Translations under genes and position numbers: made by a program | Shown here: in pieces, positions 53,665 through 62,250 of the stretch | Numbering within the stretch: the stretch's first letter is position 1 | How the letters are laid out: every line of letters starts with the position of its first letter | Source of the DNA: Prauserella isguenensis | GTDB taxonomy: Bacteria > Actinomycetota > Actinomycetes > Mycobacteriales > Pseudonocardiaceae | NCBI RefSeq assembly: GCF_014191605.1 | Contig: NZ_JACHWU010000002.1 | Span: forward strand, 124,001-188,000 | DNA: 64,000 nucleotides | Direction: 5' to 3' | Notes under the pieces: generated by a model | Databases searched by the model: none | What the model saw: the letters and a program-made list of their open reading frames with translations, nothing else | Told to the model about the DNA's origin: nothing

Positions 53665-56010
53665 ATGGCCAAACTTCTTTTCCGCCTCGGCAGGACCGCG
53701 TACCGCCGGTGGCCGCTCTTCCTGATCGCCTGGCTCGTCGCGCTCGCGGGCGTGGGCACGTTCTCCGTCACACAGTCCCAGCCGATGTCGGATCAGTTCA
53801 CGATCCCCGGCATCGAGTCGGTCGAGGCCGCGGAGACGCTGCCGGAGATCATGGACGGCCAGTCCTCGCCGATGGACGAGGCGAACGTGCAGATCGTCGT
53901 GCAGGCGCCCGAGGGTGAGCAGCTGGCGGCGCCGCAGCACATGCAAGCCGTCGACGAGCTGATCGCCGACCTGCGCGGCGTCGACACGGTGCCGCAGGGC
54001 GAGCAGGCGATCGCCGGCCCGGTCCAGGCGGACGCGGGCCTCGAACAGCAGGCGCTCCAGCAGGCCCGGCAGCAGGCCGAGGCGCAGGGGCAGCCGTTCG
54101 ACCGCGAGGCTGCGCTCCAGCAGGTCGAACCGCAGCTCGCCGCATCCTCGCCGCTGTCCGAGGACGGCCGCACGGGACTGGTCGACTTCGCCCTCGACGT
54201 CGAGAAGGTCACCGACGTCGAGCCGGAGACGCAGCAGCAGATCCTCGACGTCGTCGAGGAGCACGCCGACTCCTCGGATCTCGCCATGGAGGTCCGCGGT
54301 TCGGGCATGCAGGTGATGGAGATCGGCGGCGCCACGGCCGAGCTCATCGGCATCGTGATGGCGCTGATCATCCTCGCGCTGACGTTCGGTTCGCTCGTGT
54401 CGGCGGGCATGCCGGTCGTGACCGCAGGCATCGGCGTCGCGATGGGCTCGATGGGCATCACGGCCATGACCGTGTTCACCGACATCTCGTCGACGACGCC
54501 GATCCTCGCCACGATGATCGGACTGGCCGTCGGTATCGACTACGCGCTGTTCATCCTGGCGCGCTACCGCAGCGAGCTCGAACACACCGACGACCGCTCG
54601 AGGGCACTCGGCATCGCCGTGGGCACCGCGGGCTCGGCGGTCGTGTTCGCCGGCCTCACGGTGATCATCGCGCTCGCTGCGCTCAGCGTCGTCGGCATTC
54701 CGTTCCTCACCACGATGGGACTTGCGGCCGCGGCCACGGTCGCCATCGCTGTGCTCGTCGCGCTCACGCTGCTGCCCGCCGTGGTCGGCATGCTCAAGGG
54801 CAGGACATTCGGACTGAAGTTCCGCAAGTACAGCCCGAAGCGCGAGGACTCGGGACTCGTGCTGAACAACGGGGTCCGCTGGTCGCGGTTCATCGGCAAG
54901 AAGCCGCTCGTCTGGACCCTGCTGGTCGTCGTCGCGCTCGGCGCGCTGGCGATCCCCTTCAAGGACCTGCGCCTCGGCATGCCGAGCGACTCGACGGCCC
55001 CCGGCGACTCGTCGCGCAGGCAAGCCGCCGAGATGATCGGCGACGCCTTCGGGCCCGGCAAGCTCGACCCGCTCATGCTGGTCGTCGACGCGCGGGAGAT
55101 CTCCGACGACCCGCAGGCCCAGCAGGCCGCCTACCAGGAGGCCCAGCGGTGGGCCGCCGAACAGGACGGCGTGCGCCACATCGTGCCGGCACCGGGCAAC
55201 GACAAGGGCACGATGGTCATGCTGCAGCCCGAGTTCGGGCCGGACGACCCCCGTACCGCGCAACTGCTGGAGAGCCTTCGCGCCGGTGAGGCCGGGTTCG
55301 AGAACCGCACCGGTGTGGACCTCGGCATCACCGGCACCGTTGCGATCATGGAGGACATCTCTCAGCAGCTCAACGACGCGCTCGTGCCGTACCTGGCCAC
55401 CGTCGTCGGCCTGGCGTTCGTCCTGCTGGTGCTGGTGTTCCGCTCGCTTCTCGTGCCGTTGACCGCGACCCTCGGCTTCCTGCTGTCGGTGCTGGCCACG
55501 CTCGGCGTGACCGTGGCGCTGTTCCAGGAGGGCTGGTTCGGCATCTTCGAGGGCGGGCCGATCATCAGCTTCATGCCGATCATCCTGGTCGGCGTGGTGT
55601 TCGGGCTGGCGATGGACTACCAGGTGTTCCTGGTGACCCGGATCCGCGAGGCGCACGTGCACGGCGCGTCGTACAAGGACGCCATCGTCGACGGTTTCCG
55701 CAACTCGGCCCGCGTCGTGACCGCCGCGGCGCTGATCATGACCTCGGTGTTCGCCGGCTTCATGCTCATGGACGACGTGATCATCAAGTCGATGGGCTTC
55801 GCGCTCGCCGTGGCCGTCGTGTTCGACGCGTTCGTGATCCGGATGCTCCTCATTCCATCGCTGATGTACCTCATGAAGGAGAAGGCGTGGGCCATGCCCA
55901 CGTGGTTCGACAGGATCATCCCGAACGTCGATGTCGAAGGGGAGAGCCTCGAGCGGCCCGGCACGGCCCGGGATCACGCCGAGTCGGGCCGCGAACCCGC
56001 GAACGTCTAG
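53665..56010 (+). CDS. MMPL family RND transporter
   Basis: 781 residues: two halves, each with one helix, an extracytoplasmic domain and five helices. The proton-relay Asp-Tyr pairs are present (AVGIDYALF about residue 292, LAMDYQVF about residue 651). The first periplasmic loop is rich in Gln/Glu/Ala (QQALQQARQQAEAQGQ), probably coiled-coil. MMPL proteins export lipids or drugs. AGGAGCC precedes the ATG at some distance. Controlled by the palindrome upstream. Confidence 0.93.
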   Translation: MAKLLFRLGRTAYRRWPLFLIAWLVALAGVGTFSVTQSQPMSDQFTIPGIESVEAAETLPEIMDGQSSPMDEANVQIVVQAPEGEQLAAPQHMQAVDELIADLRGVDTVPQGEQAIAGPVQADAGLEQQALQQARQQAEAQGQPFDREAALQQVEPQLAASSPLSEDGRTGLVDFALDVEKVTDVEPETQQQILDVVEEHADSSDLAMEVRGSGMQVMEIGGATAELIGIVMALIILALTFGSLVSAGMPVVTAGIGVAMGSMGITAMTVFTDISSTTPILATMIGLAVGIDYALFILARYRSELEHTDDRSRALGIAVGTAGSAVVFAGLTVIIALAALSVVGIPFLTTMGLAAAATVAIAVLVALTLLPAVVGMLKGRTFGLKFRKYSPKREDSGLVLNNGVRWSRFIGKKPLVWTLLVVVALGALAIPFKDLRLGMPSDSTAPGDSSRRQAAEMIGDAFGPGKLDPLMLVVDAREISDDPQAQQAAYQEAQRWAAEQDGVRHIVPAPGNDKGTMVMLQPEFGPDDPRTAQLLESLRAGEAGFENRTGVDLGITGTVAIMEDISQQLNDALVPYLATVVGLAFVLLVLVFRSLLVPLTATLGFLLSVLATLGVTVALFQEGWFGIFEGGPIISFMPIILVGVVFGLAMDYQVFLVTRIREAHVHGASYKDAIVDGFRNSARVVTAAALIMTSVFAGFMLMDDVIIKSMGFALAVAVVFDAFVIRMLLIPSLMYLMKEKAWAMPTWFDRIIPNVDVEGESLERPGTARDHAESGREPANV

Positions 56011-56028
56011 CACCGCACAGGGCGGACG

Positions 56029-56064
56029 GGAGCCCCTCGGGCACTTCGGTGGCCGAGGGGCTCC
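56029..56064. terminator. Bidirectional hairpin between MMPL and TetR genes
   Basis: Perfect 12-bp stem GGAGCCCCTCGG (56029-56040) / CCGAGGGGCTCC (56053-56064), 12-base loop, between convergent genes. Confidence 0.75.
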
Positions 56065-56091
56065 GCCGTGTCGGGGAGCGCTCGCGTCGGC

Positions 56092-56682
56092 TCAGACCCG
56101 GCGCGTCAGCAGGGGCAGGCAGATGCGGTCGACGATGTCGGCGACGGCGGCCTCGTCGACGTGCCCGATGAACAGCATCTCGTGGTGCCACAGCGCCAGC
56201 GGCAACATCGCGATCCGTTCCGGCAGGGGCTCCGGGCCGAGTTCGCCCCGCGCTCGCGCCGCGTCCAGCACCCGCTGCAGGGCTTGTTCAGCAGGGGCGG
56301 CGGCGAGCTCGGCGAGCTGCGGCAACAGGTCGTCGTCCACGTCGGCGATGAGCCGCCGCACGGTGGTGATGCCGATCTGCTCGAACCGTCTGCCGAGCGC
56401 GAGACCCAGCGCCATCAGATCGGAGCGGAGATCGCCCGCACTGTCCGAGGGCAGATCGGCGGGCGCGTGCCGGATGAGCGCGTCCAGGACCATCTGCGCC
56501 CGGGTCGCGTACCGGCGGTAGATCACCGGCTTGCTCGTGTGCGCGCGGTGCGCGACACCGTCGAAGGTGAGGCCGGCGTAGCCGCGGTCGAACAGCTCGC
56601 ACAGCACGGCGTCGAGAATCGCCTCCCGCAGCTCCTCACCACTGCGGCGGGTCGCGCGCGCCGGATCGTTGTGCTCACTCAT
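56092..56682 (-). CDS. TetR family regulator, likely repressor of the MMPL transporter
   Basis: 196 residues. HTH region AGLTFDGVAHRAHTSKPVIYRRYATRAQMVLDAL; C-terminal ligand domain of the TetR_C type with LLPQLAELAAAPAEQALQRV. ATG 56682 (MSEHNDPARATRRSGEELRE). Convergent with the MMPL gene and separated by one hairpin. The palindrome before that gene is its likely operator. Confidence 0.88.
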   Translation of the reverse strand: MSEHNDPARATRRSGEELREAILDAVLCELFDRGYAGLTFDGVAHRAHTSKPVIYRRYATRAQMVLDALIRHAPADLPSDSAGDLRSDLMALGLALGRRFEQIGITTVRRLIADVDDDLLPQLAELAAAPAEQALQRVLDAARARGELGPEPLPERIAMLPLALWHHEMLFIGHVDEAAVADIVDRICLPLLTRRV

Positions 56683-56702
56683 GCCGATCCTGCACTGTAC
56701 CG

Positions 56703-56738
56703 GGCCGGGCCTTCCGTGCGCGCCCGGAAGGCCCGGCC
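56703..56738 (-). terminator. Hairpin after the Mo-hydroxylase operon
   Basis: Perfect 14-bp stem GGCCGGGCCTTCCG (56703-56716) with complement at 56725-56738. The GGGCCTTCCG core recurs at about 56760. It lies downstream of the iron-sulfur subunit gene. Confidence 0.65.
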
Positions 56739-56786
56739 GGGGCGTCGCAGCCTCCAGCCGGGCCTTCCGGGGCGGCCCGGTGACGC

Positions 56787-57281
56787 TCACATGCGCGTTT
56801 CGCCGTCCCGGATGGCCTCGCGAATGCGCGTGTAGGTGCCGCAGCGGCAGATGTTGCGGATGCCGTCGAGGTCGGCGTCGGTGATCGTCCTGCCCTCGTC
56901 GCGGACCTTGCGCACCAGCGCGACCGCGGCCATGATCTGGCCCGGCTGGCAATAGCCGCATTGGACGACGTCCCGTTCGAGCCACGCCTCCTGCATCGGG
57001 TGCAGACCGTGGTCCCCGCGCGCCTCCTCGGCGGCCTGCGCGGGCAGGCCCTCGATGGTGGTCACCTCGTCGTCGGCGGACAGGTCGCCGACCGGTACGG
57101 CGCACGGGTTGAACGCCTTGCCGTTGATGTGCGACGTGCACGCCTTGCAGACGTTGATGCCGCAGCCGTACTTCGGGCCGGTGACGCCGAGCAGGTCGCG
57201 CAGCACCCACAGCACACGCACGTTGTCCTCGACGTCGACCGTCACCCGCTCACCGTTGACGACGAAAGTCTGTTCAGGCAT
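56787..57281 (-). CDS. (2Fe-2S) subunit of a Mo-hydroxylase (IorA/CoxS-like)
   Basis: 164 residues with eight cysteines for two 2Fe-2S clusters: Cys40, 45, 48 and 60 (plant-ferredoxin type, GCGINVCKACTSH) and Cys108, 111, 145 and 147 (CGYCQPGQ, CRCGTYTRI). It passes electrons from the molybdenum site. In two-subunit Mo-hydroxylases (isoquinoline 1-oxidoreductase type) no FAD subunit is needed, and none is here. Starts 57 bases after the large subunit gene ends. Confidence 0.95.
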   Translation of the reverse strand: MPEQTFVVNGERVTVDVEDNVRVLWVLRDLLGVTGPKYGCGINVCKACTSHINGKAFNPCAVPVGDLSADDEVTTIEGLPAQAAEEARGDHGLHPMQEAWLERDVVQCGYCQPGQIMAAVALVRKVRDEGRTITDADLDGIRNICRCGTYTRIREAIRDGETRM

Positions 57282-57318
57282 CTGGGGTCTCCGTGTTTCC
57301 CATCGGTGCTGGAAAGAA

Positions 57319-57353
57319 GGTGTGCTCAGTAGGTGTGCTCAGTAGGTGTGCTC
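57319..57353 (-). repeat. 13-bp tandem duplication over the large-subunit stop codon
   Basis: GGTGTGCTCAGTA at 57319-57331 and 57332-57344, with a partial third copy to 57353. On the coding strand each full copy contains a TGA; the first is the gene's stop (57339-57341). It duplicates the last codons (HTY-stop). Confidence 0.95.
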
Positions 57354-59642
57354 GAGGCCGTCGGTCGGTGACTGCGGCACCGGCGGTGTGTACGGCTTCG
57401 GCTCGAACGACAGCGTCTGGTGGTTGATCGGGAACTCGGTCGGCATCGTGCCGGTGGCGCGGGCGTAGGCGCACGCCGCCGCCGCGGCCGATGCGGCGAC
57501 ACCCGCCTCGCCGACCCCGCCCGGCGGTTCGGTGGACTCGAGTACGACCACGTCGAGTTCCGGCGGGGTGTTCCACTGCCGGGTGTAGAAGTAGTTGTCC
57601 CAGCTGGCTTCCTGGAAGTGCCCGTCGCGCAGGTGGAGGCTGCTGGTGAGCGTCATCGCGATGCCGTCGTTGACGCAGCCCTGCATCTGCGCCTCGACCC
57701 CACGCGGGTTGATCGCCCTGCCGCAGTCGATCACCATCGTCGCCTTCGTGACGCGCGGTCCGGTCACGGCGTTGCGGACCTTGCGGTTGACCGTCTCGGG
57801 GCGGCAGTCGATCTCCATGATGCAGGCGGTGACGCCCTTGTACTCGACGTGCACCCCGATGCCCTGTGCCACGCCTTCGGGCAGGTCCTTGCCCCACTCG
57901 GCCTTCTCGGCCGCCGTCTCGAGCGCGGTCCGGAGCCTGCCGTTGCGCAGGTGCGAGAGCCGGAACTCGAGCGGATCCGTGCCCATGCGCTGCGCGAGCC
58001 GGTCGACGATCAGTTCGTTCGCCGTGCGGACGTCGGGGGAGTAGATGTTGCGCATCGAGCTGGTGTTGAACCGCGTGTCGGTCTCGACCAGCGATTGGCC
58101 GACGGCGCCGAAGTCGTACGGCAGGATCGTCGTCAGGTGGAAGATCACCTGGGCGAACGGGAGGTTGCCCAGGCCCGCGGGCAGGTCGGCGGCCTTGGCG
58201 GTGATGATGTCTCCGAGGCCGTGCCGGAAGTCGGTCTCGACGCTGGTGTGCGCCTGCTGGAACCCGAGCACGGTGTCACCGGAGTAGCTCGCGCGGATTC
58301 GGGACGTGGCGAGCGGATGGGTCCGGCCGACGCGGGCGTCGTCGGCGCGGTGCCACATGAGTTTGACCGGAACGCCCATCGTGTGGCTGATCCGCGCCGC
58401 TTCGATCGCGGGTTCGTCGAACAGCCGCCTGCCGAACGAGCCACCGCCTTGGACCACGTGGACCGTCACGTTGTTCAGTGGAACGCCGACGGCTTCGGCG
58501 ATACGGCCCTGGGCGACGTTCGGGTTCTTCAGGCTCGCCCAGATCTCGGCACGTCCGTCACGCACGTCGGCGACCGCACTGTTGGTGTCCATCGCCGAGT
58601 TGCTGCGGAACCAGAACGTGAAGTCGCCCGAGACGGTCTCGCCCGCGGGCAGCTCGGGGACGGGCGCCTCGGCGGCGCGGACACCGGCGAGCGCGTCCTC
58701 GTCGGACATGCCGGCGACCGGACCGTCCTTCCAGGACACGTCGAGTGCGCGGACGGCGTCGATGCACTGGCCGAACGTCGCGGCCCGCACCGCGACGCCG
58801 GTCGGGATCGTCGCCACGTGCGTGACACCCGGCATGTTGCGGACCTCGTCCGCGTTGTTCACCGCGTTCGGCGTGCCGTTGAGCGTCGGGGCCCGGCACA
58901 CCATCGTCGGCAGTGCGTCGGCGACGTCGAGGTCGGTGGCGAACCGTTTGGTACCGGTCACGGCGTCGAGCGCGTCGATGCGGTTGACGGGCGTGCCGAC
59001 GACGCCGTGGGAACCCTCGTCCTTGAGCTGGACCTCGACCGCTTCGGGCTCCTCCTTCGCCGCGAGGGCGGAGAGCCTGCCGTAGTCCACGCGGCGGCCG
59101 TCGGGCGCCACGATGTGGCCGAGGTGCGAGGTCAGCTTGTTCGCGCTGTCGCCGAGTACCGTCGCGGCGGCCTGCAACAGCGCACCCTTCGCGACCGCGG
59201 CGGCCACGCGGATCGGCGTGTACATCGCGTGGATCGTGTTCGACCCGCCGGTGATCTGATTGAACAGCAGCTCGGGCCTGGCGGGAGCCAGCGTGACGTG
59301 GACCTTGTCGACCGGCAGGTCGAGCTCTTCGGCGATGAGCATCGCGGCCGCCGTCGTGATGCCCTGGCCGACCTCGGTGCGGGGCAGTTCGAACGAGGCC
59401 GTGCCGTCGTCGTTGATCGTCACGGTGATCAGTTGCGACGTCGGCGCGGCGGCGAGGGTGAGCAGGTCGCTGAGATCGGCGATCTCGGCCGGCTGGGGGA
59501 GGGTCGGCAGTTCGCCGGCGTCGGCCGTGGCGCCACGGCCGAACAGTCCTAGGTCGGCGGCGGCGACGACGGTCGCACCGCCGAGCAGATAACCGATGAA
59601 CTTGCGCCGGTTGACCGTGTGCGGGCCGTCCGTGGTGGTCAC
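57339..59642 (-). CDS. Mo-hydroxylase molybdopterin subunit (IorB-like, Tat signal)
   Basis: 767 residues. Tat signal NRRKFIGYLLGGATVVAAAD, as in periplasmic IorB/aldehyde-dehydrogenase-type subunits. Motifs include PRTEVGQGITTAAAMLIAEE, VQGGGSFGRRLFDEPAIEAA and the catalytic-end glutamate in EPPGGVGEAGVAAS. It hydroxylates an N-heterocycle or aldehyde. GTG 59642 has AAAGGAG nine bases upstream; the longer frame to 59801 crosses the operator region. Divergent from a TetR gene over a double operator. Confidence 0.93.
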   Translation of the reverse strand: MTTTDGPHTVNRRKFIGYLLGGATVVAAADLGLFGRGATADAGELPTLPQPAEIADLSDLLTLAAAPTSQLITVTINDDGTASFELPRTEVGQGITTAAAMLIAEELDLPVDKVHVTLAPARPELLFNQITGGSNTIHAMYTPIRVAAAVAKGALLQAAATVLGDSANKLTSHLGHIVAPDGRRVDYGRLSALAAKEEPEAVEVQLKDEGSHGVVGTPVNRIDALDAVTGTKRFATDLDVADALPTMVCRAPTLNGTPNAVNNADEVRNMPGVTHVATIPTGVAVRAATFGQCIDAVRALDVSWKDGPVAGMSDEDALAGVRAAEAPVPELPAGETVSGDFTFWFRSNSAMDTNSAVADVRDGRAEIWASLKNPNVAQGRIAEAVGVPLNNVTVHVVQGGGSFGRRLFDEPAIEAARISHTMGVPVKLMWHRADDARVGRTHPLATSRIRASYSGDTVLGFQQAHTSVETDFRHGLGDIITAKAADLPAGLGNLPFAQVIFHLTTILPYDFGAVGQSLVETDTRFNTSSMRNIYSPDVRTANELIVDRLAQRMGTDPLEFRLSHLRNGRLRTALETAAEKAEWGKDLPEGVAQGIGVHVEYKGVTACIMEIDCRPETVNRKVRNAVTGPRVTKATMVIDCGRAINPRGVEAQMQGCVNDGIAMTLTSSLHLRDGHFQEASWDNYFYTRQWNTPPELDVVVLESTEPPGGVGEAGVAASAAAAACAYARATGTMPTEFPINHQTLSFEPKPYTPPVPQSPTDGLEHTY

Positions 59643-59736
59643 GAGGCACGCTCCTTTGCGTGGTTTCGTGCGGCGGTGCGGCGGTTTCGGGAACGGACGC
59701 GCCGCGGATCGGGCGCCGTCCTTGATCCACCGTTCG

Positions 59737-59780
59737 TGGTACGCGTGTGTACCGGAGCGGGACGGTACACACGCGTACCA
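59737..59780. promoter_or_regulatory. Double inverted operator between Mo-hydroxylase and TetR genes
   Basis: TGGTACGCGTGTGTACCG (59737-59754) and its exact complement (59763-59780) with an 8-base spacer. Each arm is itself a near-palindrome (GGTAC...GTACC), so there are two TetR-type sites in mirror orientation. Confidence 0.7.
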
Positions 59781-59857
59781 TCGAGGGGCAAACGTCGTCA
59801 TCCGTTAGGGGACATGAACTGTCGTCCAGCAGCGCGACCCCCGGCGACGCGGCCGCA

Positions 59858-60499
59858 GTGAATGCGCCCGCGCCGAGCTCGGCGGCCACCGGCGCGGTGC
59901 ACGGAACCCGCGGCGACGGTGAGCCGCGCTCCGGTTCCGCGGCCTTCCGCAGACGGCTGCTCGACGGCCTGGCCGCCGAGCTCGCGGCAGGCAGTTACCG
60001 CAGCGCCACCGTGGGCGGGATCGTGCGCCGCGCCCGGACGTCGCGCCGCACCTTCTACCAGTACTTCGCCGACCGCGACGAGTGCTTCGTGGCGCTGATG
60101 GCCGAGACCACGGGCGAGATGGTCCGCTACGTCGCCGAGGCCGTCGACGAGACGGAGCCGTGGTCCAAGCAGGTGCGCAGCGCTGTCGAAGCGTGGTTCG
60201 CCTACGCCGAGGCCGAGCCGGCGATCGTCGTCAGCTGGATCAGGGACGTGCCTGCGCTCGGCGACAAGGCACGCCAGCTGCAGCGGATGCAGCTCGACGG
60301 CTTCGTGACGCTGGCGCAGCGCCTCGGGCAGCGCGCGCAACTCCGCGGCGCGGGCACCCCGGTGCCGCGTGAGAGTGTGATCATCCTGCTCGGCGGGCTG
60401 CGCGAACTCGTGGCGACGACCGTCGAGGACGGCGGGAGTCTCGACGTCGTGGTCGAATCGGCCGTCCACGCGGCCGTGTGCTTGCTGACTCCCCGGTGA
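59858..60499 (+). CDS. TetR family regulator of the Mo-hydroxylase operon
   Basis: 213 residues from GTG 59858. HTH region SYRSATVGGIVRRARTSRRTFYQYFADRDECFVALM; the C-terminal domain has DETEPWSKQVRSAVEAWFAY. The start is uncertain: the frame is open upstream to an ATG at 59747 that lies inside the operator, so a downstream start is more likely, but no clear ribosome site marks it. Divergence and the double operator point to autorepression and control of the Mo-hydroxylase. Confidence 0.82.
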   Translation: MNAPAPSSAATGAVHGTRGDGEPRSGSAAFRRRLLDGLAAELAAGSYRSATVGGIVRRARTSRRTFYQYFADRDECFVALMAETTGEMVRYVAEAVDETEPWSKQVRSAVEAWFAYAEAEPAIVVSWIRDVPALGDKARQLQRMQLDGFVTLAQRLGQRAQLRGAGTPVPRESVIILLGGLRELVATTVEDGGSLDVVVESAVHAAVCLLTPR

Positions 60500-60597
60500 C
60501 GCATCGGCGCGCCGACGGCACGATGACGGCCGGGCGGGCGGCACCGTGACGCCCGCCCGGGACGCCCGCCGGAGACGCAGACGACGAGAGGATCGGC

Positions 60598-61770
60598 ATG
60601 CCCCGCACACAGACACCGCTCGGCCTGTTCGGCACCGAGGACCTGATCGGCGAGGACGACAGGGCCATCCGCGACACGGTGCGGGCGTTCACCGCGGACC
60701 GGATCCGCCCGCACCTGGCGGACTGGTTCGACGAGGCGTCGATCCCGGCGCGCGAGCTGGCCCGGGAACTCGGCGATCTCGGAGTGCTGGGGATGCACCT
60801 GCAGGGCTACGGGTGCGCGGGCACCACCGCCACCGCCTACGGCCTGGCGTGCATGGAGCTCGAGGCGGCCGATTCGGGCCTGCGGAGCCTCGTGTCGGTG
60901 CAGGGGTCGCTGGCCATGTTCGCGATCTGGCGCTGGGGTTCGGAGGAACAGAAGCAGGAGTGGCTGCCGCGCATGGCCGCGGGCGAGGCGATCGGCTGCT
61001 TCGGTCTGACCGAGCCGGACTTCGGATCCAATCCGGGCGACATGCGCACGTACGCGCGGCGCGACGGGGAGGACTGGGTGCTCAACGGCACGAAGATGTG
61101 GATCACCAACGGTTCCGTGGCCGACGTCGCCGTCGTGTGGGCCCAGACCGACGACAAGATCCGCGGGTTCGTCGTCCCCACCGACACGCCGGGGTTCTCG
61201 GCTCCGGAGATCACGAAGAAGCTGTCACTGCGCGCTTCGGTGACCAGCGAGCTCGTGCTCGACGACGTCCGGCTGCCCGCGTCGGCGATGCTGCCCGAAG
61301 CACGGGGGCTGTCCGGCCCGCTGTCGTGCCTGAACGAGGCCCGCTACGGGATCGTGTTCGGCGCGCTCGGCGCGGCCCGCGACTGCCTCGAGACGGCGAT
61401 CGCCTACACGCAGGAACGCGACATCTTCGGCAAGCCCCTGGCCTCGTACCAGGCCACGCAGCTCAAACTCGCCGACATGAGCCTCGAACTCGGCAAGGGC
61501 ATGCTGCTGGCGCTGCACCTCGGCAGCCTCAAGGACGCGGGCACGCTCACGTCCGAGCAGGTCAGTACCGGCAAGCTGAACAACGTGCGCGAGGCGATCG
61601 CGATCGCGCGCGAATGCCGGACGCTCCTCGGCGCCAACGGCATCAGCCTCGAGTATCCCGTGCTCCGGCACGCCAACAACCTCGAATCGGTCCTGACCTA
61701 CGAAGGCACGTCGGAGGTGCACCAGCTCGTCATCGGACAGACGCTGACGGGGCAGTCGGCCTTCCGGTGA
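60598..61770 (+). CDS. Acyl-CoA dehydrogenase, glutaryl-CoA dehydrogenase-like
   Basis: 390 residues. CFGLTEPDFGSNPGDMRT, WITNGSVADVAVVWAQ, and the C-terminal HANNLESVLTYEGTSEVH with catalytic Glu in TYEGT, all of the glutaryl-CoA dehydrogenase group. This enzyme oxidises and decarboxylates glutaryl-CoA to crotonyl-CoA in lysine and aromatic breakdown, although close actinobacterial paralogues have other substrates. GAGAGGA lies upstream of the ATG. It is about 100 bases downstream of the TetR gene. Confidence 0.88.
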   Translation: MPRTQTPLGLFGTEDLIGEDDRAIRDTVRAFTADRIRPHLADWFDEASIPARELARELGDLGVLGMHLQGYGCAGTTATAYGLACMELEAADSGLRSLVSVQGSLAMFAIWRWGSEEQKQEWLPRMAAGEAIGCFGLTEPDFGSNPGDMRTYARRDGEDWVLNGTKMWITNGSVADVAVVWAQTDDKIRGFVVPTDTPGFSAPEITKKLSLRASVTSELVLDDVRLPASAMLPEARGLSGPLSCLNEARYGIVFGALGAARDCLETAIAYTQERDIFGKPLASYQATQLKLADMSLELGKGMLLALHLGSLKDAGTLTSEQVSTGKLNNVREAIAIARECRTLLGANGISLEYPVLRHANNLESVLTYEGTSEVHQLVIGQTLTGQSAFR

Positions 61771-61907
61771 CGAGGCGGGCGCGGCTGTGAGCGAGGTCTC
61801 GACCAGTGGCGGCGTCGCAGGCAGGCGCCGGTCCACGGGGCGCGCCGCGGGCCGGGCCGTGCCGCCGGTCCGCGCGGCCGTGGCGCGCACGGGGATAGGG
61901 TGGCCGT

Positions 61908-62110
61908 GCTGGTGGTTCACCCGCGTACGGCCCGACCGGGCCTGCGGGTGAGGCAAGAGGGAACCCGGTGCGAATCCGGGACTGCCCCGCAGCGGTGAGC
62001 GGGAACGACCGCCGTCAACGGCACTGGACGCGACGAGTCCGGGAAGCGACGGCCAGTAGGCCCCCGGCCACGGCCGGGATCGCCCGCGAGTCCGAAGACC
62101 TGCCACCGGC
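61908..62110 (+). ncRNA. Cobalamin (B12) riboswitch
   Basis: Conserved aptamer segments in order: AAGAGGGAACCCGGTGCGAA, TCCGGGACTGCCCCGCAGCG, then GAGTCCGAAGACCTGCC at the 3' side. The closing stem GCTGGTGG (61908-61915) pairs with CCACCGGC (62103-62110). Downstream, CGCGCAC/GTGCGCG can form another hairpin, and a CTCCCTCG stretch near 62200 could pair with the GAGGAG ribosome site of the next gene, so translation control is likely. Confidence 0.95.
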
Positions 62111-62250
62111 GCGCGCACCACACCGGTGTGCGCGGGTTCCGAGGTCTCGCGGGTGGACCGGGCGGATGGGCCGGGCGTGTGCCCGGCCGGACTGCGCAGC
62201 TCCCTCGAGACCGTCGGCGCCCGTGTCGACGAGCTCGCGAGGAGAGAGCA

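Noticed and set aside
53638-56013. Minus-strand open frame of 791 codons
   Set aside because: Exact antisense shadow of the MMPL gene, extremely rich in His/Asp/Arg/Glu.
60598-61770. Acyl-CoA dehydrogenase as part of the Mo-hydroxylase operon
   Set aside because: It lies on the opposite strand, downstream of the TetR gene. Cotranscription with TetR is possible but a pathway link is unsupported.
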